DNA of 64,000 nucleotides from Sandaracinus sp. (GTDB lineage: Bacteria; Myxococcota_A; Polyangia; Polyangiales; Houyiibacteriaceae): NCBI GenBank assembly GCA_002699025.1, contig PABA01000232.1, positions 122,609 to 186,608 on the forward strand, given 5' to 3'. Below are positions 36,460 through 45,832 of this stretch, piece by piece. The position numbers and the translations under genes are program-made. The notes beneath the pieces are model-generated. The model did no database searches, was not told the origin of the DNA, and was given only the letters and a program-made list of their open reading frames with translations. How positions within the stretch are numbered: position 1 is the first letter of the stretch; each line of letters starts with the position of its first letter.

Positions 36460-37772
36460 GCCGTCCCTCCCTGGGCCGCCACGGCCCCTCCGGCGGCTTC
36501 GCCCGGCCGCCGGCCGTTCCGGCGGCGACGCTTCTTCTTCGCGCCCGCGTCGCCCCGGCTGGTCTTCGTCTTCTTCGTGCTCTCGGCGGGCCCCGCCTCG
36601 GGCTCGCCGACCTCCTCGACGTCGCGCTCCCGGCTGACGTTGAGGAGGATTCCCACGGCCGCGCAGTTCACGAGGAGCGAGCTGCCGCCGTAGCTGATGA
36701 AGGGCAGCACGAGGCCCTTCGTGGGGAGCATCCCCATCGCCACGGCGAGGTTCGTGAAGGCCTGGAGGCCGATGAACATCGTGATGCCGATGGCGAGGTA
36801 GGTGCCGTAGTCGTCCGCCGCCCGCGCGGCGATGCGGAGGCCGCGCCAGACGACCAGCGCGAAGGCCACCAGCAAGAGGCTCACGCCCACGAAGCCGAGC
36901 TCCTCGCCGATGATCGCGCTGATGAAGTCCGTGTGCGCCTCCGGCAGGTAGAAGAGCTTCTGCCGGCTGTCGCCGATGCCCACGCCGGTCGGGCCGCCCG
37001 CGCCAAAGCTCATGAGCGACTCGGCGATCTGGTAGCCGATGCCGTAGCGGTGCTCGAAGGGCGCGAGGAAGGCCTGGATGCGCCGCATGCGGTAGTCGCT
37101 GGTCGCGATGAGCAGGTAGGCGACGGGGGCCGCGAGGAGCACGGCGCCGAGCAGGTAGCCGAGGCGCGCGCCGGCCGTGAAGAGGAGCACGAAGGTGAGC
37201 AGGCCGATCATCACGGCGCTGCCGAAGTCCGGCTGCTTCAGGCAGAGCAGCATGAGGAAGCCGGCGACGAGCGCGTGCGGGAGGAAGCCGATCTGGAAGC
37301 TCCGCATGCGCCCGGCCTTCTTCGAGAGCGAGTAGGCGAGCCAGAGGATCAGCGCGAGCTTCGCGGCCTCGGCGGGCTGGATGTTCACCGGGCCGACGGC
37401 GATCCAGCGCTGGGCGCCGCCGGCGCTGCGACCGAAGCCGAGCACGACGGCGAAGAGGAGCAGCATCGCGACGCCGAGCACCGGGTAGGTGAGCGCGCGG
37501 TAGCGGTGGTAGTCGAAGCGCGCGACGCCGAGCATCACGCCCAGGCCCACGAAGGCGAAGAGGCCCTGGCGGACGAGGAAGTGGAAGGGGTCGTCGTAGC
37601 GCTGCGAGGCGAAGACCGCGCTCGCGCTGAAGACCATGACCACGCCGAAGGCGACCAGCGCCACGACCACGGCCGTGAGCACCGGGTCCGCCGGGCCGAT
37701 CACCTTCGGGACGGCGAGGCGCGCCTTCGCGGCGGCCACGCGCTCGCCCATGCGTTCGCGGAGCGCGCCCAT
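36456..37772 (-). CDS. ftsW: SEDS glycosyltransferase FtsW
   Basis: The 438-residue polytopic protein polymerises septal glycan together with FtsI. About ten membrane helices are visible. Signature segments are VFSASAVFA in helix 1, AQRWIAVGPVNIQPAEAAKL, KQPDFGSA, the large loop with FGAGGPTGVGIGDSRQK, LPEAHTDFISAIIGEELG and LPFISYGGSSL. A basic C-terminal tail (KKKRRRRNGRR) points into the cytoplasm. The start ATG 37772 shares one base with the murD stop, and murG overlaps its end. Confidence 0.97.
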   Translation of the reverse strand: MGALRERMGERVAAAKARLAVPKVIGPADPVLTAVVVALVAFGVVMVFSASAVFASQRYDDPFHFLVRQGLFAFVGLGVMLGVARFDYHRYRALTYPVLGVAMLLLFAVVLGFGRSAGGAQRWIAVGPVNIQPAEAAKLALILWLAYSLSKKAGRMRSFQIGFLPHALVAGFLMLLCLKQPDFGSAVMIGLLTFVLLFTAGARLGYLLGAVLLAAPVAYLLIATSDYRMRRIQAFLAPFEHRYGIGYQIAESLMSFGAGGPTGVGIGDSRQKLFYLPEAHTDFISAIIGEELGFVGVSLLLVAFALVVWRGLRIAARAADDYGTYLAIGITMFIGLQAFTNLAVAMGMLPTKGLVLPFISYGGSSLLVNCAAVGILLNVSRERDVEEVGEPEAGPAESTKKTKTSRGDAGAKKKRRRRNGRRPGEAAGGAVAAQGGTA

Positions 37773-39175
37773 CAGCCGGCCTCCTTCAGCGCGTTCACCG
37801 CAGCCTGGAAGACGTCCCCCCGCTCCGCGTAGGAGCGGAACATGTCGAAGCTCGAGCAGGCGGGGGCGAGGACGACGGCGTCGCCCGGCTCGGCGAGCTC
37901 GGCGGCCTTCGCGACGGCCTCCTCCATCGTGCCCACGCGCACGATCGGGCAGACCCCTTCGAGCGCGCCTTCGAGCGCCCCCTCGATGCGCTCGGCCGCC
38001 TCGCCGAGGGTCACGGCGGCCCGGCCCACGGCGCGGAGCGGCGCCTCGAGGGGCGCGTAGCTCCCACCCTTGTCCTTGCCGCCGGCGATCCACACGACCT
38101 TGCCGGCGTCGTGCGCGAAGCCCTCGAGGCCCGCGACGGCGGCGCCCACGTTGGTCGCCTTCGAGTCGTCGAAGAAGCGCACCCCGCCGCGCTCGCGCAC
38201 GAGCTCCATGCGGTGCGGGAGCCCGCGGAAGGCGGCCAGCCCGGCGCGGATGGTCTCGGGCCTCATGCCCGCGAGGCGACCGGCGAGCATGGCGGCCTGG
38301 GCGTTCGCGAGGTTGTGGCCGCCGCGGAGGTGGATCTCGTCGAGGCCGATGGCGAGGCCCGAGACCCGGTCGTTCAGGCGCGGCGTGCGGGCCGTGTAGT
38401 AGCTCCCGGCCGCGTCGACGAGCTCCTTCGAGAAGCCCACCTCGCCCGTGTCGCCGCCGAAGCGGTGGAGCGTCGCCGCGCCGGCCTGGGCCAGGCCCTC
38501 GCAGAGCGCGTCCCCGGCGGGCACGACGGCGTGATCCTCGCGGCGCTGCCCGCGGAAGAGGTTCCCCTTGGCGGCCGCGTAGGCGGCGAAGGAGTCGTAG
38601 CGGTCGAGGTGATCCTCGGTGACGTTGAGCAGCACGGCCACGTGCGCCCGGAAGCGGTCCACGCGCTCGAGCTGGAAGGAGCTCACCTCGACGATGACCA
38701 GGCCGCCCGCCTCGGCCGCCGGCGTGCCGACCACGTCGACGAGCGGCGTGCCCAGGTTGCCGCCGACGAAGCTCGGCCGCGGGTCGTGCTCGGCCATGGC
38801 GCCGAGCAGGCTCGTCACCGTGCTCTTGCCGTTCGTGCCCGTGATGGCGACGAGGGTCGCGCCCGGATCCACGAAGCCGCTCGCGAGCTCGACCTCGGAG
38901 GCGATGGGCACGCCGGCCCCCTCGGCCGCCTCGAGGGCCGGGAGCGGCGGCACGCCGGGGGAGACGACGACGCGGTCGACGCCCGTGAAGAGCGCCTCGT
39001 CGTGGTGCCCGAGCTCGAGCTCGGCGCCGGCGTCGACGAGCGCCTCGAGCCCCTCGAGCTCCTCGCGCGCGTCGTTCAGCACGACCTTCGCGCCGCGGTC
39101 GAGCAGCAGGCGCGCGGCCGCCCGACCGCTCTGGCCGAGCCCGACGACGAGGATGCGCTGGTCCTTCACGTCCAC
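37772..39175 (-). CDS. murD: UDP-N-acetylmuramoylalanine--D-glutamate ligase
   Basis: MurD adds D-Glu to UDP-MurNAc-L-Ala. The 467-residue protein has GLGQSGRAAARLL (nucleotide-binding N-domain), the Mur P-loop GTNGKST, NVTEDHLDRYDSF, DSKATNVGA and GGKDKGGSY. The length and motif spacing are normal. It starts at GTG 39175, 4 nt after the mraY stop, the only junction in the main operon without overlap. Confidence 0.97.
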   Translation of the reverse strand: MDVKDQRILVVGLGQSGRAAARLLLDRGAKVVLNDAREELEGLEALVDAGAELELGHHDEALFTGVDRVVVSPGVPPLPALEAAEGAGVPIASEVELASGFVDPGATLVAITGTNGKSTVTSLLGAMAEHDPRPSFVGGNLGTPLVDVVGTPAAEAGGLVIVEVSSFQLERVDRFRAHVAVLLNVTEDHLDRYDSFAAYAAAKGNLFRGQRREDHAVVPAGDALCEGLAQAGAATLHRFGGDTGEVGFSKELVDAAGSYYTARTPRLNDRVSGLAIGLDEIHLRGGHNLANAQAAMLAGRLAGMRPETIRAGLAAFRGLPHRMELVRERGGVRFFDDSKATNVGAAVAGLEGFAHDAGKVVWIAGGKDKGGSYAPLEAPLRAVGRAAVTLGEAAERIEGALEGALEGVCPIVRVGTMEEAVAKAAELAEPGDAVVLAPACSSFDMFRSYAERGDVFQAAVNALKEAG

Positions 39176-39179
39176 GTCA

Positions 39180-40310
39180 TCACCTCAGCTTCAACGTGGC
39201 CAGGCTCGCGATGGCGAACATGATGGAGACGATCCAGAAGCGGACGATCACCTTCGGCTCCGGCCACCCCTTCTTCTCGAAGTGGTGGTGGATCGGGGCC
39301 ATGAGGAAGACGCGCTTCCCGGTGAGCTTGAAGGAGCCCACCTGCACGATGACGCTCACGGCCTCGGCGACGAAGATGCCGCCGAGGAGCAGGCTGAGCA
39401 GCTCGTTCTTCGTGACCACGGCGAGCGCGCCGAGGCCGCCGCCGAGGGCGAGCGAGCCCACGTCGCCCATGAAGACCTGCGCCGGGTAGGTGTTGAACCA
39501 GAGGAAGCCGAAGCCGACGCCGATGACGCTGGCGCAGAAGACGGCGAGCTCGGAAGCGCTCTCGAGGTGGGGGATGAAGAGGTACTCGGCGACCGGCTGC
39601 TCGAAGAGCACGGCGCCGCCGAGGTAGGCGAGGATCGCGTAGGTCCCGGCGTTGATCATGACCGGGCCGATGGCGAGGCCGTCGAGGCCGTCCGTGAGGT
39701 TCACGGCGTTCGAGGTGCCGACGATGACGAAGCTCGCGAAGACGACGTAGAGCCAGGCCGGCATGGTCAGCGCCTCCGGGTCGTCCGTCAGGAACTTCAC
39801 GAAGGGCAGCGAGACGCGCGTGCGGATCTCCATCCAGTCCGGGGGCAAGCCCGCGTCGCCGTAGAAGAGCCAGCCGCAGACGGCCGCGCTCACGCTGAAC
39901 TGGATGAGCAGCTTGTAGCGACCGGCGAGGCCGCCCGTGTCCTTCTTGCGGACCTTGGCCGCGTCGTCGATGTAGCCGACCACGCCGAAGCAGGCGGTGA
40001 TGGCCGTGACGACCCAGACCATGGCGTTCTTCGGGTCGGCCCAGAGCACGGTGCTGAGCACGACCGCGAGGAGCATCAGGGCCCCGCCCATGGTGGGCGT
40101 GCCGGCCTTGCTGAAGTGCGACTCCGGGCCCTCCGTGCGGACGACCTGGCCGATCTGCTTCGACTGGAGCCGCCGGATGAACCAGGGGTAGAGCCCGAAG
40201 CTCAGCAGCATCGCCGTCATGGTCGCGGCGAGGACGCGGAAGGGGACGTAGCGGAGGACGTTGAGGACGCCGAAGTCCTCCGCCAGCGGGTAGAGGAGGT
40301 AGTAGATCAC
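39180..40310 (-). CDS. mraY: Phospho-N-acetylmuramoyl-pentapeptide transferase
   Basis: MraY makes lipid I in the inner membrane by moving phospho-MurNAc-pentapeptide to undecaprenyl phosphate. The 376-residue protein has about ten helices. The motifs are TPTMGG, GYIDDAAKVRKKD with the Mg-binding Asp pair, NAVNLTDGLDGLAIGP, GDVGSLALGG and the cytoplasmic PIHHHFEKKG. It starts at GTG 40310, overlapping the murF stop by 4 nt. Confidence 0.97.
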   Translation of the reverse strand: MIYYLLYPLAEDFGVLNVLRYVPFRVLAATMTAMLLSFGLYPWFIRRLQSKQIGQVVRTEGPESHFSKAGTPTMGGALMLLAVVLSTVLWADPKNAMVWVVTAITACFGVVGYIDDAAKVRKKDTGGLAGRYKLLIQFSVSAAVCGWLFYGDAGLPPDWMEIRTRVSLPFVKFLTDDPEALTMPAWLYVVFASFVIVGTSNAVNLTDGLDGLAIGPVMINAGTYAILAYLGGAVLFEQPVAEYLFIPHLESASELAVFCASVIGVGFGFLWFNTYPAQVFMGDVGSLALGGGLGALAVVTKNELLSLLLGGIFVAEAVSVIVQVGSFKLTGKRVFLMAPIHHHFEKKGWPEPKVIVRFWIVSIMFAIASLATLKLR

Positions 40311-41665
40311 GCCGCCGCCTCCTCACGCGCGACGAGCGCCTCCACCACGCGCTCGAGGGCCATGGAGCGCGAGCCCTTCACGAGCACGACGTCGCCGGCC
40401 GCGAGCGGGCCGATCGCGGCGAGGAGCGCGTCGAGCTCGAGGTCCTCCAGCGCGTCGCCGACCGCCGCCATCTCCGGCCCGACGAAGAAGGCGCGGGCCG
40501 CGCGCGCGTCGGCCTCCGCGCGCACCTCGCGGTGCTTCGCCTCGCTCAGCGCGCCGAGCTCCTTCATGTCGCCGAGCACGGCGAGCAGGCGCCCGCCGCG
40601 CGCCTCGGCCACGCGCGCCGCCGTGCGGAGCGCCAAGAGCACCGAGGAGGGGTTCGCGTTGTAGCTGTCGTCGAGGACGAGGGCCTCGCCGGCCGGGCGG
40701 GGCGTCATGCGGCCGGCCACCGGCGCCAGCTCGCCCATGCCCCGGCAGAAGGCCTCGAGATCCACGCCGAGGGCCTGGGCGACGGCCAGCGCGCCGGCCC
40801 CGTTCAGCGCCGCCGCCTCGCCGACCAGCTGGAGCGATGCCTCGAGCTCGCGCTCGCCGAGCCGGTAGCGCGCCACCGTGCGCGGGCCGTCCATGCGCCA
40901 GCCGAGCACGCGCACGTCCGCGTCCTCGGCGAAGCCGTAGCGGCGGACGCCCTCGCAGCGGCGCAGGCGCTCGTCGTCGCCGTTGACGATCCCGACGCCG
41001 CCCTCGATCCGCGCGCGGAGCAGGTCGGTCTTCTCGACGAAGACGTCCTCGACCGTGCCGATGCCCTGCGTGTGGGCCGCGGCGACGAGCGTGACGACCG
41101 CGATCTCCGGCGCGATCATCGCGCCGAGCGTGGCGATCTCGCCGGGCTCGCTGGTGCCCGCCTCGATGACGGCGACCTCGTGCGCGTCGCCGAGCGTGAG
41201 CAGCGTCATCGGCACGCCGACCCGGTTGTTCAGGTTGCCCTCCGTCGCGAGAGCCGAGACGCCGGCGCCGCTCAGGCCCGCCGCCGCGAGCTCCTTGGTG
41301 GAGGTCTTCCCCGCCGAGCCGGTGATGGCGACGACGCGGCCGGCGAAGCGCTCCCGCCAGGCATGCCCGAGCGCGCCGAGGGCGACGAGCGTGTCCTCCA
41401 CCTCGACCCGCGCGAGCCCCTCGGGGCACGCGGCGCCCTTCTCCACGAGGGCCGCGCCGCCCGCCTCGGCCACCTGCGGCAGGAAGCGGTGCGCGTCGTG
41501 GGTCTCGCCGCGGAGCGCGACGAAGAGCGTCTCGGCCGCGGCGCGCCGCGAGTCCGTGATCACGCCCGCCACCTCCCGGTCCGCGCCGACGAGCGCGCCG
41601 CCCGTGAGCTCGGCGACCTCGGCGAGGCGGAAGCGGGCTGCGTTGTCCGGGATGCGGGTGGCCAT
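40307..41665 (-). CDS. murF: UDP-MurNAc-tripeptide--D-Ala-D-Ala ligase
   Basis: MurF adds D-Ala-D-Ala to complete the pentapeptide. The 452-residue protein has DSRRAAAETLFVALRGE (uridine-binding N-domain), P-loop ITGSAGKTSTKE, EGNLNNRVGVPMTLL, and DDSYNANPSS, a MurF-specific segment. It ends in the glutamate ligase C-domain with LGDMKELG and VKGSRSM. It starts at ATG 41665, sharing one base with the murE stop. The family is clear and the length usual. Confidence 0.97.
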   Translation of the reverse strand: MATRIPDNAARFRLAEVAELTGGALVGADREVAGVITDSRRAAAETLFVALRGETHDAHRFLPQVAEAGGAALVEKGAACPEGLARVEVEDTLVALGALGHAWRERFAGRVVAITGSAGKTSTKELAAAGLSGAGVSALATEGNLNNRVGVPMTLLTLGDAHEVAVIEAGTSEPGEIATLGAMIAPEIAVVTLVAAAHTQGIGTVEDVFVEKTDLLRARIEGGVGIVNGDDERLRRCEGVRRYGFAEDADVRVLGWRMDGPRTVARYRLGERELEASLQLVGEAAALNGAGALAVAQALGVDLEAFCRGMGELAPVAGRMTPRPAGEALVLDDSYNANPSSVLLALRTAARVAEARGGRLLAVLGDMKELGALSEAKHREVRAEADARAARAFFVGPEMAAVGDALEDLELDALLAAIGPLAAGDVVLVKGSRSMALERVVEALVAREEAAA

Positions 41666-43179
41666 CAGGCGCCCTCCCCGTCCGTGAGCGCGGCGATGGC
41701 CGCGGCCGCCTCGACCCGGTCGTCGAAGGGGTGCTTCGTCGTGCCGAGGATCTGGTAGTCCTCGTGGCCCTTGCCCGCGATGAGCACGGTGTCGCCGGCC
41801 TCGGCCGCCGCGAGCGCTTGCCGGATCGCCGCGCGCCGGTCGACCTCGACCACGTAGCCGCGCGCGCCACCGAGCGCCTCGCGCCGGGGCTGCCCGCTCG
41901 CCTCGACGCCCGGGAGGATCGCCTCGACGATGGCCGCCGGATCCTCCGTGCGCGGGTTGTCGCTCGTGACGACGACCCAGTCGGCCCGCTCGCCGGCCGC
42001 GCGCCCCATCTTCGGGCGCTTCGCCGCGTCCCGGTCGCCGCCGCAGCCGAAGAGCGCGATCAGCCGGCCAGTCGTCAGCGGGCGGAGCGCGTCGAGGGCG
42101 CGGGCGAGGGCGTCCGGCGTGTGCGCGTAGTCGACGAGCACGCTGACGCCGCGCGGATCGGCGACCCGCTCGAGCCGGCCGGGCGCGCCCGTGGCCGCGC
42201 CGAGGGCCGCGGCGATCTCCGCGAGCTCCGTCTCGTGCCCGGGCCGCTGCTGGAGCGCGAGGAGGACGCCGAGGGCGACGAGCAGGTTCTCGAGGTTGTG
42301 CGCGCCGACGAGCCGGCTCCGCAGCGTGAGCGCGCCCCGCGGCGTCGCCACCTCCGCCTCGATGCCCGCCGCGTCGAAGCGCACGGCGCTCGCGCGCACG
42401 TCGGCGGCCTCGCCCCGGCCCACGCGGAGCACACGCCGCCCCGCCGCCTCGGCGCGATCGGCGAGCGCGGCCCCGAAGGCGTCGTCCACGTGGAAGACGC
42501 AGGCGGCCGGCGCGTGCGCGAGGAAGAGGCGCGCCTTCGCCTCCCCGTAGGCCTCCATCGTGCCGTGGTAGTCGAGGTGGTCCTGGCTGAGGTTGGTGAA
42601 GGCGGCGACCTCGAAGCGCACGCCGCCGACGCGCTCCTGGTCGAGGCCGTGGCTCGAGACCTCCATCACCAGGTGCGTCGCGCCCGCGTCGACCGCGCAC
42701 GCCGCGAAGCGCGCGAGATCATCCGCCTCCGGCGTGGTGAAGCTCGCCGGCGAGCTCGCCTTCCCGGCCCGCGCCGCGACCGTGCCGAGGAGCGCCGAGG
42801 AGGCGCCCAGCGTGCGCAGCGCCTCGTCGATCAGGTAGGTCGTCGTGGTCTTGCCGTTGGTGCCGGTCACGCCGACCACGGCGAGCTCCTCCGTCGGGTC
42901 GCCGTGCAGCGCATGCGCCGCCGGCCCGAGCGTGGCGCGCGCGCTCTCGACCACCCACTGGGGCGCGTCGAGCTCGAGGCGCCGCTCCGTCAGCACGGCC
43001 GCCGCGCCCTTCTCGAGGGCCTGGGGCGCGAAGCGCGCGCCGTCGACGGTCGCGCCGGGCACGGCCGCGAAGAGGTCGCCCGGCTGAACCACCCGCGAGT
43101 CGCGCCGCGCGTCCTTCACCTCGACGTCACCGCCGTGGAGCGCTCCGCCGAAGCGCCGCTGGAGCTCGACGAGCCTCAT
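41665..43179 (-). CDS. murE: UDP-MurNAc-dipeptide--meso-diaminopimelate ligase
   Basis: MurE adds the third stem residue. The 504-residue protein has DSRVVQPGDLFAAVPG, P-loop GVTGTNGKTTTT, the TTPEADDLARF and EVSSHGLDQERV motifs, NLSQDHLDYHG, and VDYAHTPDAL. It carries the substrate motif DNPR (SDNPRTEDP), the known mark of enzymes that select meso-diaminopimelate rather than lysine. This agrees with a Gram-negative-type wall. The start overlaps the ftsI stop by 4 nt. Confidence 0.97.
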   Translation of the reverse strand: MRLVELQRRFGGALHGGDVEVKDARRDSRVVQPGDLFAAVPGATVDGARFAPQALEKGAAAVLTERRLELDAPQWVVESARATLGPAAHALHGDPTEELAVVGVTGTNGKTTTTYLIDEALRTLGASSALLGTVAARAGKASSPASFTTPEADDLARFAACAVDAGATHLVMEVSSHGLDQERVGGVRFEVAAFTNLSQDHLDYHGTMEAYGEAKARLFLAHAPAACVFHVDDAFGAALADRAEAAGRRVLRVGRGEAADVRASAVRFDAAGIEAEVATPRGALTLRSRLVGAHNLENLLVALGVLLALQQRPGHETELAEIAAALGAATGAPGRLERVADPRGVSVLVDYAHTPDALARALDALRPLTTGRLIALFGCGGDRDAAKRPKMGRAAGERADWVVVTSDNPRTEDPAAIVEAILPGVEASGQPRREALGGARGYVVEVDRRAAIRQALAAAEAGDTVLIAGKGHEDYQILGTTKHPFDDRVEAAAAIAALTDGEGA

Positions 43180-45281
43180 GGCGTCGCCCCCTCCGCCGTG
43201 CTCTCCGTCGCGGCGAGCGCCAGCGCGTCCTCGGGCTCCCGCCCCACGGCCGCGTAGGCCGGCTGGAGGATGACGCGCACCCGCTCCCCGCGCGGGATCG
43301 GCTGACCCGCCGCCGGGAGCTGGCTCCGCACCACGCCGTGGCCCTCGAGCGTCGCCCGGAGGCCCGCCTCGTTCAGCGCCACCACCGCGCGCCGCGCCGT
43401 CATCCCCTCGAGGTCCGGCACGGCGACCTCGCCCGGCATGATCGCCCGGGTCACGGCCGGCGTCGGCGGCGCCTCCTCGGTGTCGCCGCGCTCCCGCGCG
43501 ATGCGCCGCGCCATGCGCCGGCGCCGCCGCTGGGTCCGCGCGTGGTCGGCCAGCGCCTCGCCCCCGGTCGACGCGGGCACGCCGAGGTGCCGCAGCGCCT
43601 GCTCGCCCACGCGCCGGAAGACCGGCCCGGCCACCACGCCGCCGTAGTGCGCGATGACCGGCTCGTCGACGACCACGCTGATCACGAGCCGCGGATCCTC
43701 GGCCGGCACGAAGCCGACGAAGCTCGCGAGCCAGCGATCCTCCGCGTAGCCGCCCGAGACGTAGTCGGCCTTCTGCGCCGTGCCCGTCTTGCCGGCGACG
43801 AGGTAGCCGTCGATGGCCGCCTCCTCCGCCGTGCCGCCCGGGCCCGTCACCGCCGTGAGCATGTCGCCCACGAGCCGCGCCACCCGCTCGGGCACGACCC
43901 GCCGCCGCACCTCCGGGTGCGTCTCCTGGACCACCGCCCCGTTCGCGTCGCGCACCTGCCCGATGAGCCGCGGCCGCACCAGCCGCCCGCCGTTGGCGAT
44001 GGCGCTCATGGCCGTGGCGAGCTGCACCGAGGTGCTGCTCATGCCCTGGCCGAAGCTGATGGTCGCCGCGTCCATCTCGTACCAGCGGCGGAAGTGGCGG
44101 AGGATGCCGCCGGCCTCGCCGGGCAGCTCGAGCCCCGTCTCCTCGCCGAAGCCGAAGCGGCGGAAGGCCCGGTAGAGCCCGCGGCGGCCGAGCGTGCCGC
44201 CGATCTTCGCCGTGCCGATGTTCGACGAGTAGGCGAGGATCTGCGCCGGCGTGAGCTCCTCGTGCGGCGTCGTGTCGTGGATGACGTACTCGTCGACCTG
44301 CATCGCGCCGTCCTCGCAGTCGATGAGCTGCTCGGGGCCGATGGTCCCGCGCGCGAGGGCGGCGGCGACGGTGAAGGGCTTCACGGTCGAGCCGGGCTCG
44401 AAGCGGTCGGTGACGGCGCGGTTGCGGCGGTGCGAGGCCGGCGAGTCGCCCGGGTCGTTCGGGTCGAAGGTCGGGTAGTTCGCGAGCGCGAGGATCTCGC
44501 CGCTCTCCGGGTCCATGACGACCACGCTCCCGGCCTTCGCCTCGAAGGTCTGGACGGCGAGGGCGAGCTCGCGCTCGGCGATGCGCTGGATGGTCCGGTC
44601 GAGCGTGAGCGTGACGTCGTCGCCCTGGGCCGCCCGGTCGTCGAGGAGCTGCTCGCTGAAGACGACGCGCCCGCGCCGGTCGCGGATGGCCGGCACCACG
44701 CGCCGGTCGCCGCGGAGCCGCTCCTCGAGGCTGAGCTCGAGGCCCTCGATGCCGACGCCGTCGATGTTCGCGAAGCCGAGCACGTGGGAGGCGAGCTGGC
44801 GGTTCGGGTAGAAGCGGCGCGCCTCCCGCTCGAGGCGCACGCCCGGGAGGTCCAGGTCCCGCACGCGGGCGGCGAGCTGCGGCGTGATGCGCCGCTTGAT
44901 CCAGACGAAGTAGCGGTCCGAGTGGAGGCGCCGCGCGATGCGCTCCCGATCGACGCCGAGCAGGCGGCTCAGTCGGCCGGCGATCACGTCCGGGTCGCCG
45001 CCGTTCTCGCGGAGCGCCCGTGGGTTCGCCCAGACGCTGTCCACGTCGACGGAGACGGCGAGCTCGGCGCCGTGCCGGTCGTAGATGGTGCCCCGCTTCG
45101 GCGCGAGGCGGATGCGCCGGAGGTACTGCTCCTCGGCCATCTCGCGGAGCGCCGGCGCCCGGTCGACCTGGAGCTCCCAGGCCCGGTGCATGACGGCGAC
45201 GGCGAAGGCCATCAGGAGCGTGCCGAGGAGCGCGATGCGCACCTTCGCCCAGCGGCGGCTCTTCGGGGGCAGGTTCTTCAC
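43176..45281 (-). CDS. ftsI: Septal peptidoglycan transpeptidase FtsI (PBP3) with PASTA domain
   Basis: The 701-residue protein crosslinks septal glycan and partners FtsW. One N-terminal membrane helix is followed by the pedestal domain (RGTIYDRHGAELAVSVD). The transpeptidase domain carries active-site Ser in GSTVK (about residue 305), SSN in AYSSNIG and AGKTGTAQ. Residues about 625-685 form one PASTA domain (VPDLEGMTARRAVVALNEAG), which E. coli FtsI lacks but many SpoVD/PBP2x-type proteins have. It starts at GTG 45281, overlapping ftsL by 4 nt. Confidence 0.96.
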   Translation of the reverse strand: MKNLPPKSRRWAKVRIALLGTLLMAFAVAVMHRAWELQVDRAPALREMAEEQYLRRIRLAPKRGTIYDRHGAELAVSVDVDSVWANPRALRENGGDPDVIAGRLSRLLGVDRERIARRLHSDRYFVWIKRRITPQLAARVRDLDLPGVRLEREARRFYPNRQLASHVLGFANIDGVGIEGLELSLEERLRGDRRVVPAIRDRRGRVVFSEQLLDDRAAQGDDVTLTLDRTIQRIAERELALAVQTFEAKAGSVVVMDPESGEILALANYPTFDPNDPGDSPASHRRNRAVTDRFEPGSTVKPFTVAAALARGTIGPEQLIDCEDGAMQVDEYVIHDTTPHEELTPAQILAYSSNIGTAKIGGTLGRRGLYRAFRRFGFGEETGLELPGEAGGILRHFRRWYEMDAATISFGQGMSSTSVQLATAMSAIANGGRLVRPRLIGQVRDANGAVVQETHPEVRRRVVPERVARLVGDMLTAVTGPGGTAEEAAIDGYLVAGKTGTAQKADYVSGGYAEDRWLASFVGFVPAEDPRLVISVVVDEPVIAHYGGVVAGPVFRRVGEQALRHLGVPASTGGEALADHARTQRRRRRMARRIARERGDTEEAPPTPAVTRAIMPGEVAVPDLEGMTARRAVVALNEAGLRATLEGHGVVRSQLPAAGQPIPRGERVRVILQPAYAAVGREPEDALALAATESTAEGATP

Positions 45282-45832
45282 CGCACCCTCCCCGCGCGGG
45301 CCCGGCTGCGGCGCTGCGGCACGATCGGCACGATGCGCTCGGGCTCGGGCACGTCCATCTCGAGCTCCCCGCGGGCCACGGTCTCGACGCGCGGCGCCTG
45401 ACGGAGCGTCGCGGCCTCGATGGCGAGCAGGCGCTTCTGCTCGATGAGGCGCCGCTGCTCGCGTCGCGCCGCGCCCACCTCGTAGCCGAGGCGCACGGTC
45501 TCGAAGCGCATGGCGAGGTGCACGACGAAGGCCGCCGCCGTCGCGAGGACGGCCGCGATCCAGAGCATCATGAAGCGCGCGGCGAGCCCCGAGCGGGGCG
45601 CGCGCCGCGGCGAGCGCGACGCCGCGGGCTCGAGCGGCTTCTTCGTGGCGCCCTTCTTGACGGCGCCCTTCTTCGCGGCGCCCTTCTTCGCGGCGCCCTT
45701 CTTCGCGGCAGCCTTCTTCGCAGCCGTGTTCGCGACGGAGCCCTTCGCGCTCCCCTTCGGCTTCGGCGGGAGGATCGTCTTCTTCGGCGCGGGCGCGTCG
45801 GGCGCGGCCTCGATGCGGCGGTTCTTCCTCAT
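45278..45832 (-). CDS. ftsL: Divisome protein FtsL with histone-H1-like basic tail
   Basis: The 184-residue protein lies exactly where ftsL belongs, between rsmH and ftsI, with 4-nt overlaps on both sides. It has one membrane helix (MLWIAAVLATAAAFVVHLAM, about residues 89-108), followed by a short leucine-rich coiled coil (ARREQRRLIEQKRLLAIEAA), the normal FtsL layout. The unusual part is the cytoplasmic N-terminus: residues 37-65 are five-residue repeats of the type AAKKG (KKGAAKKGAAKKGAVKKGAT), as in histone H1 tails and bacterial H1-like DNA-binding proteins. This region is encoded by 15-bp DNA repeats (about 45638-45720). Confidence 0.88.
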   Translation of the reverse strand: MRKNRRIEAAPDAPAPKKTILPPKPKGSAKGSVANTAAKKAAAKKGAAKKGAAKKGAVKKGATKKPLEPAASRSPRRAPRSGLAARFMMLWIAAVLATAAAFVVHLAMRFETVRLGYEVGAARREQRRLIEQKRLLAIEAATLRQAPRVETVARGELEMDVPEPERIVPIVPQRRSRARAGRVR

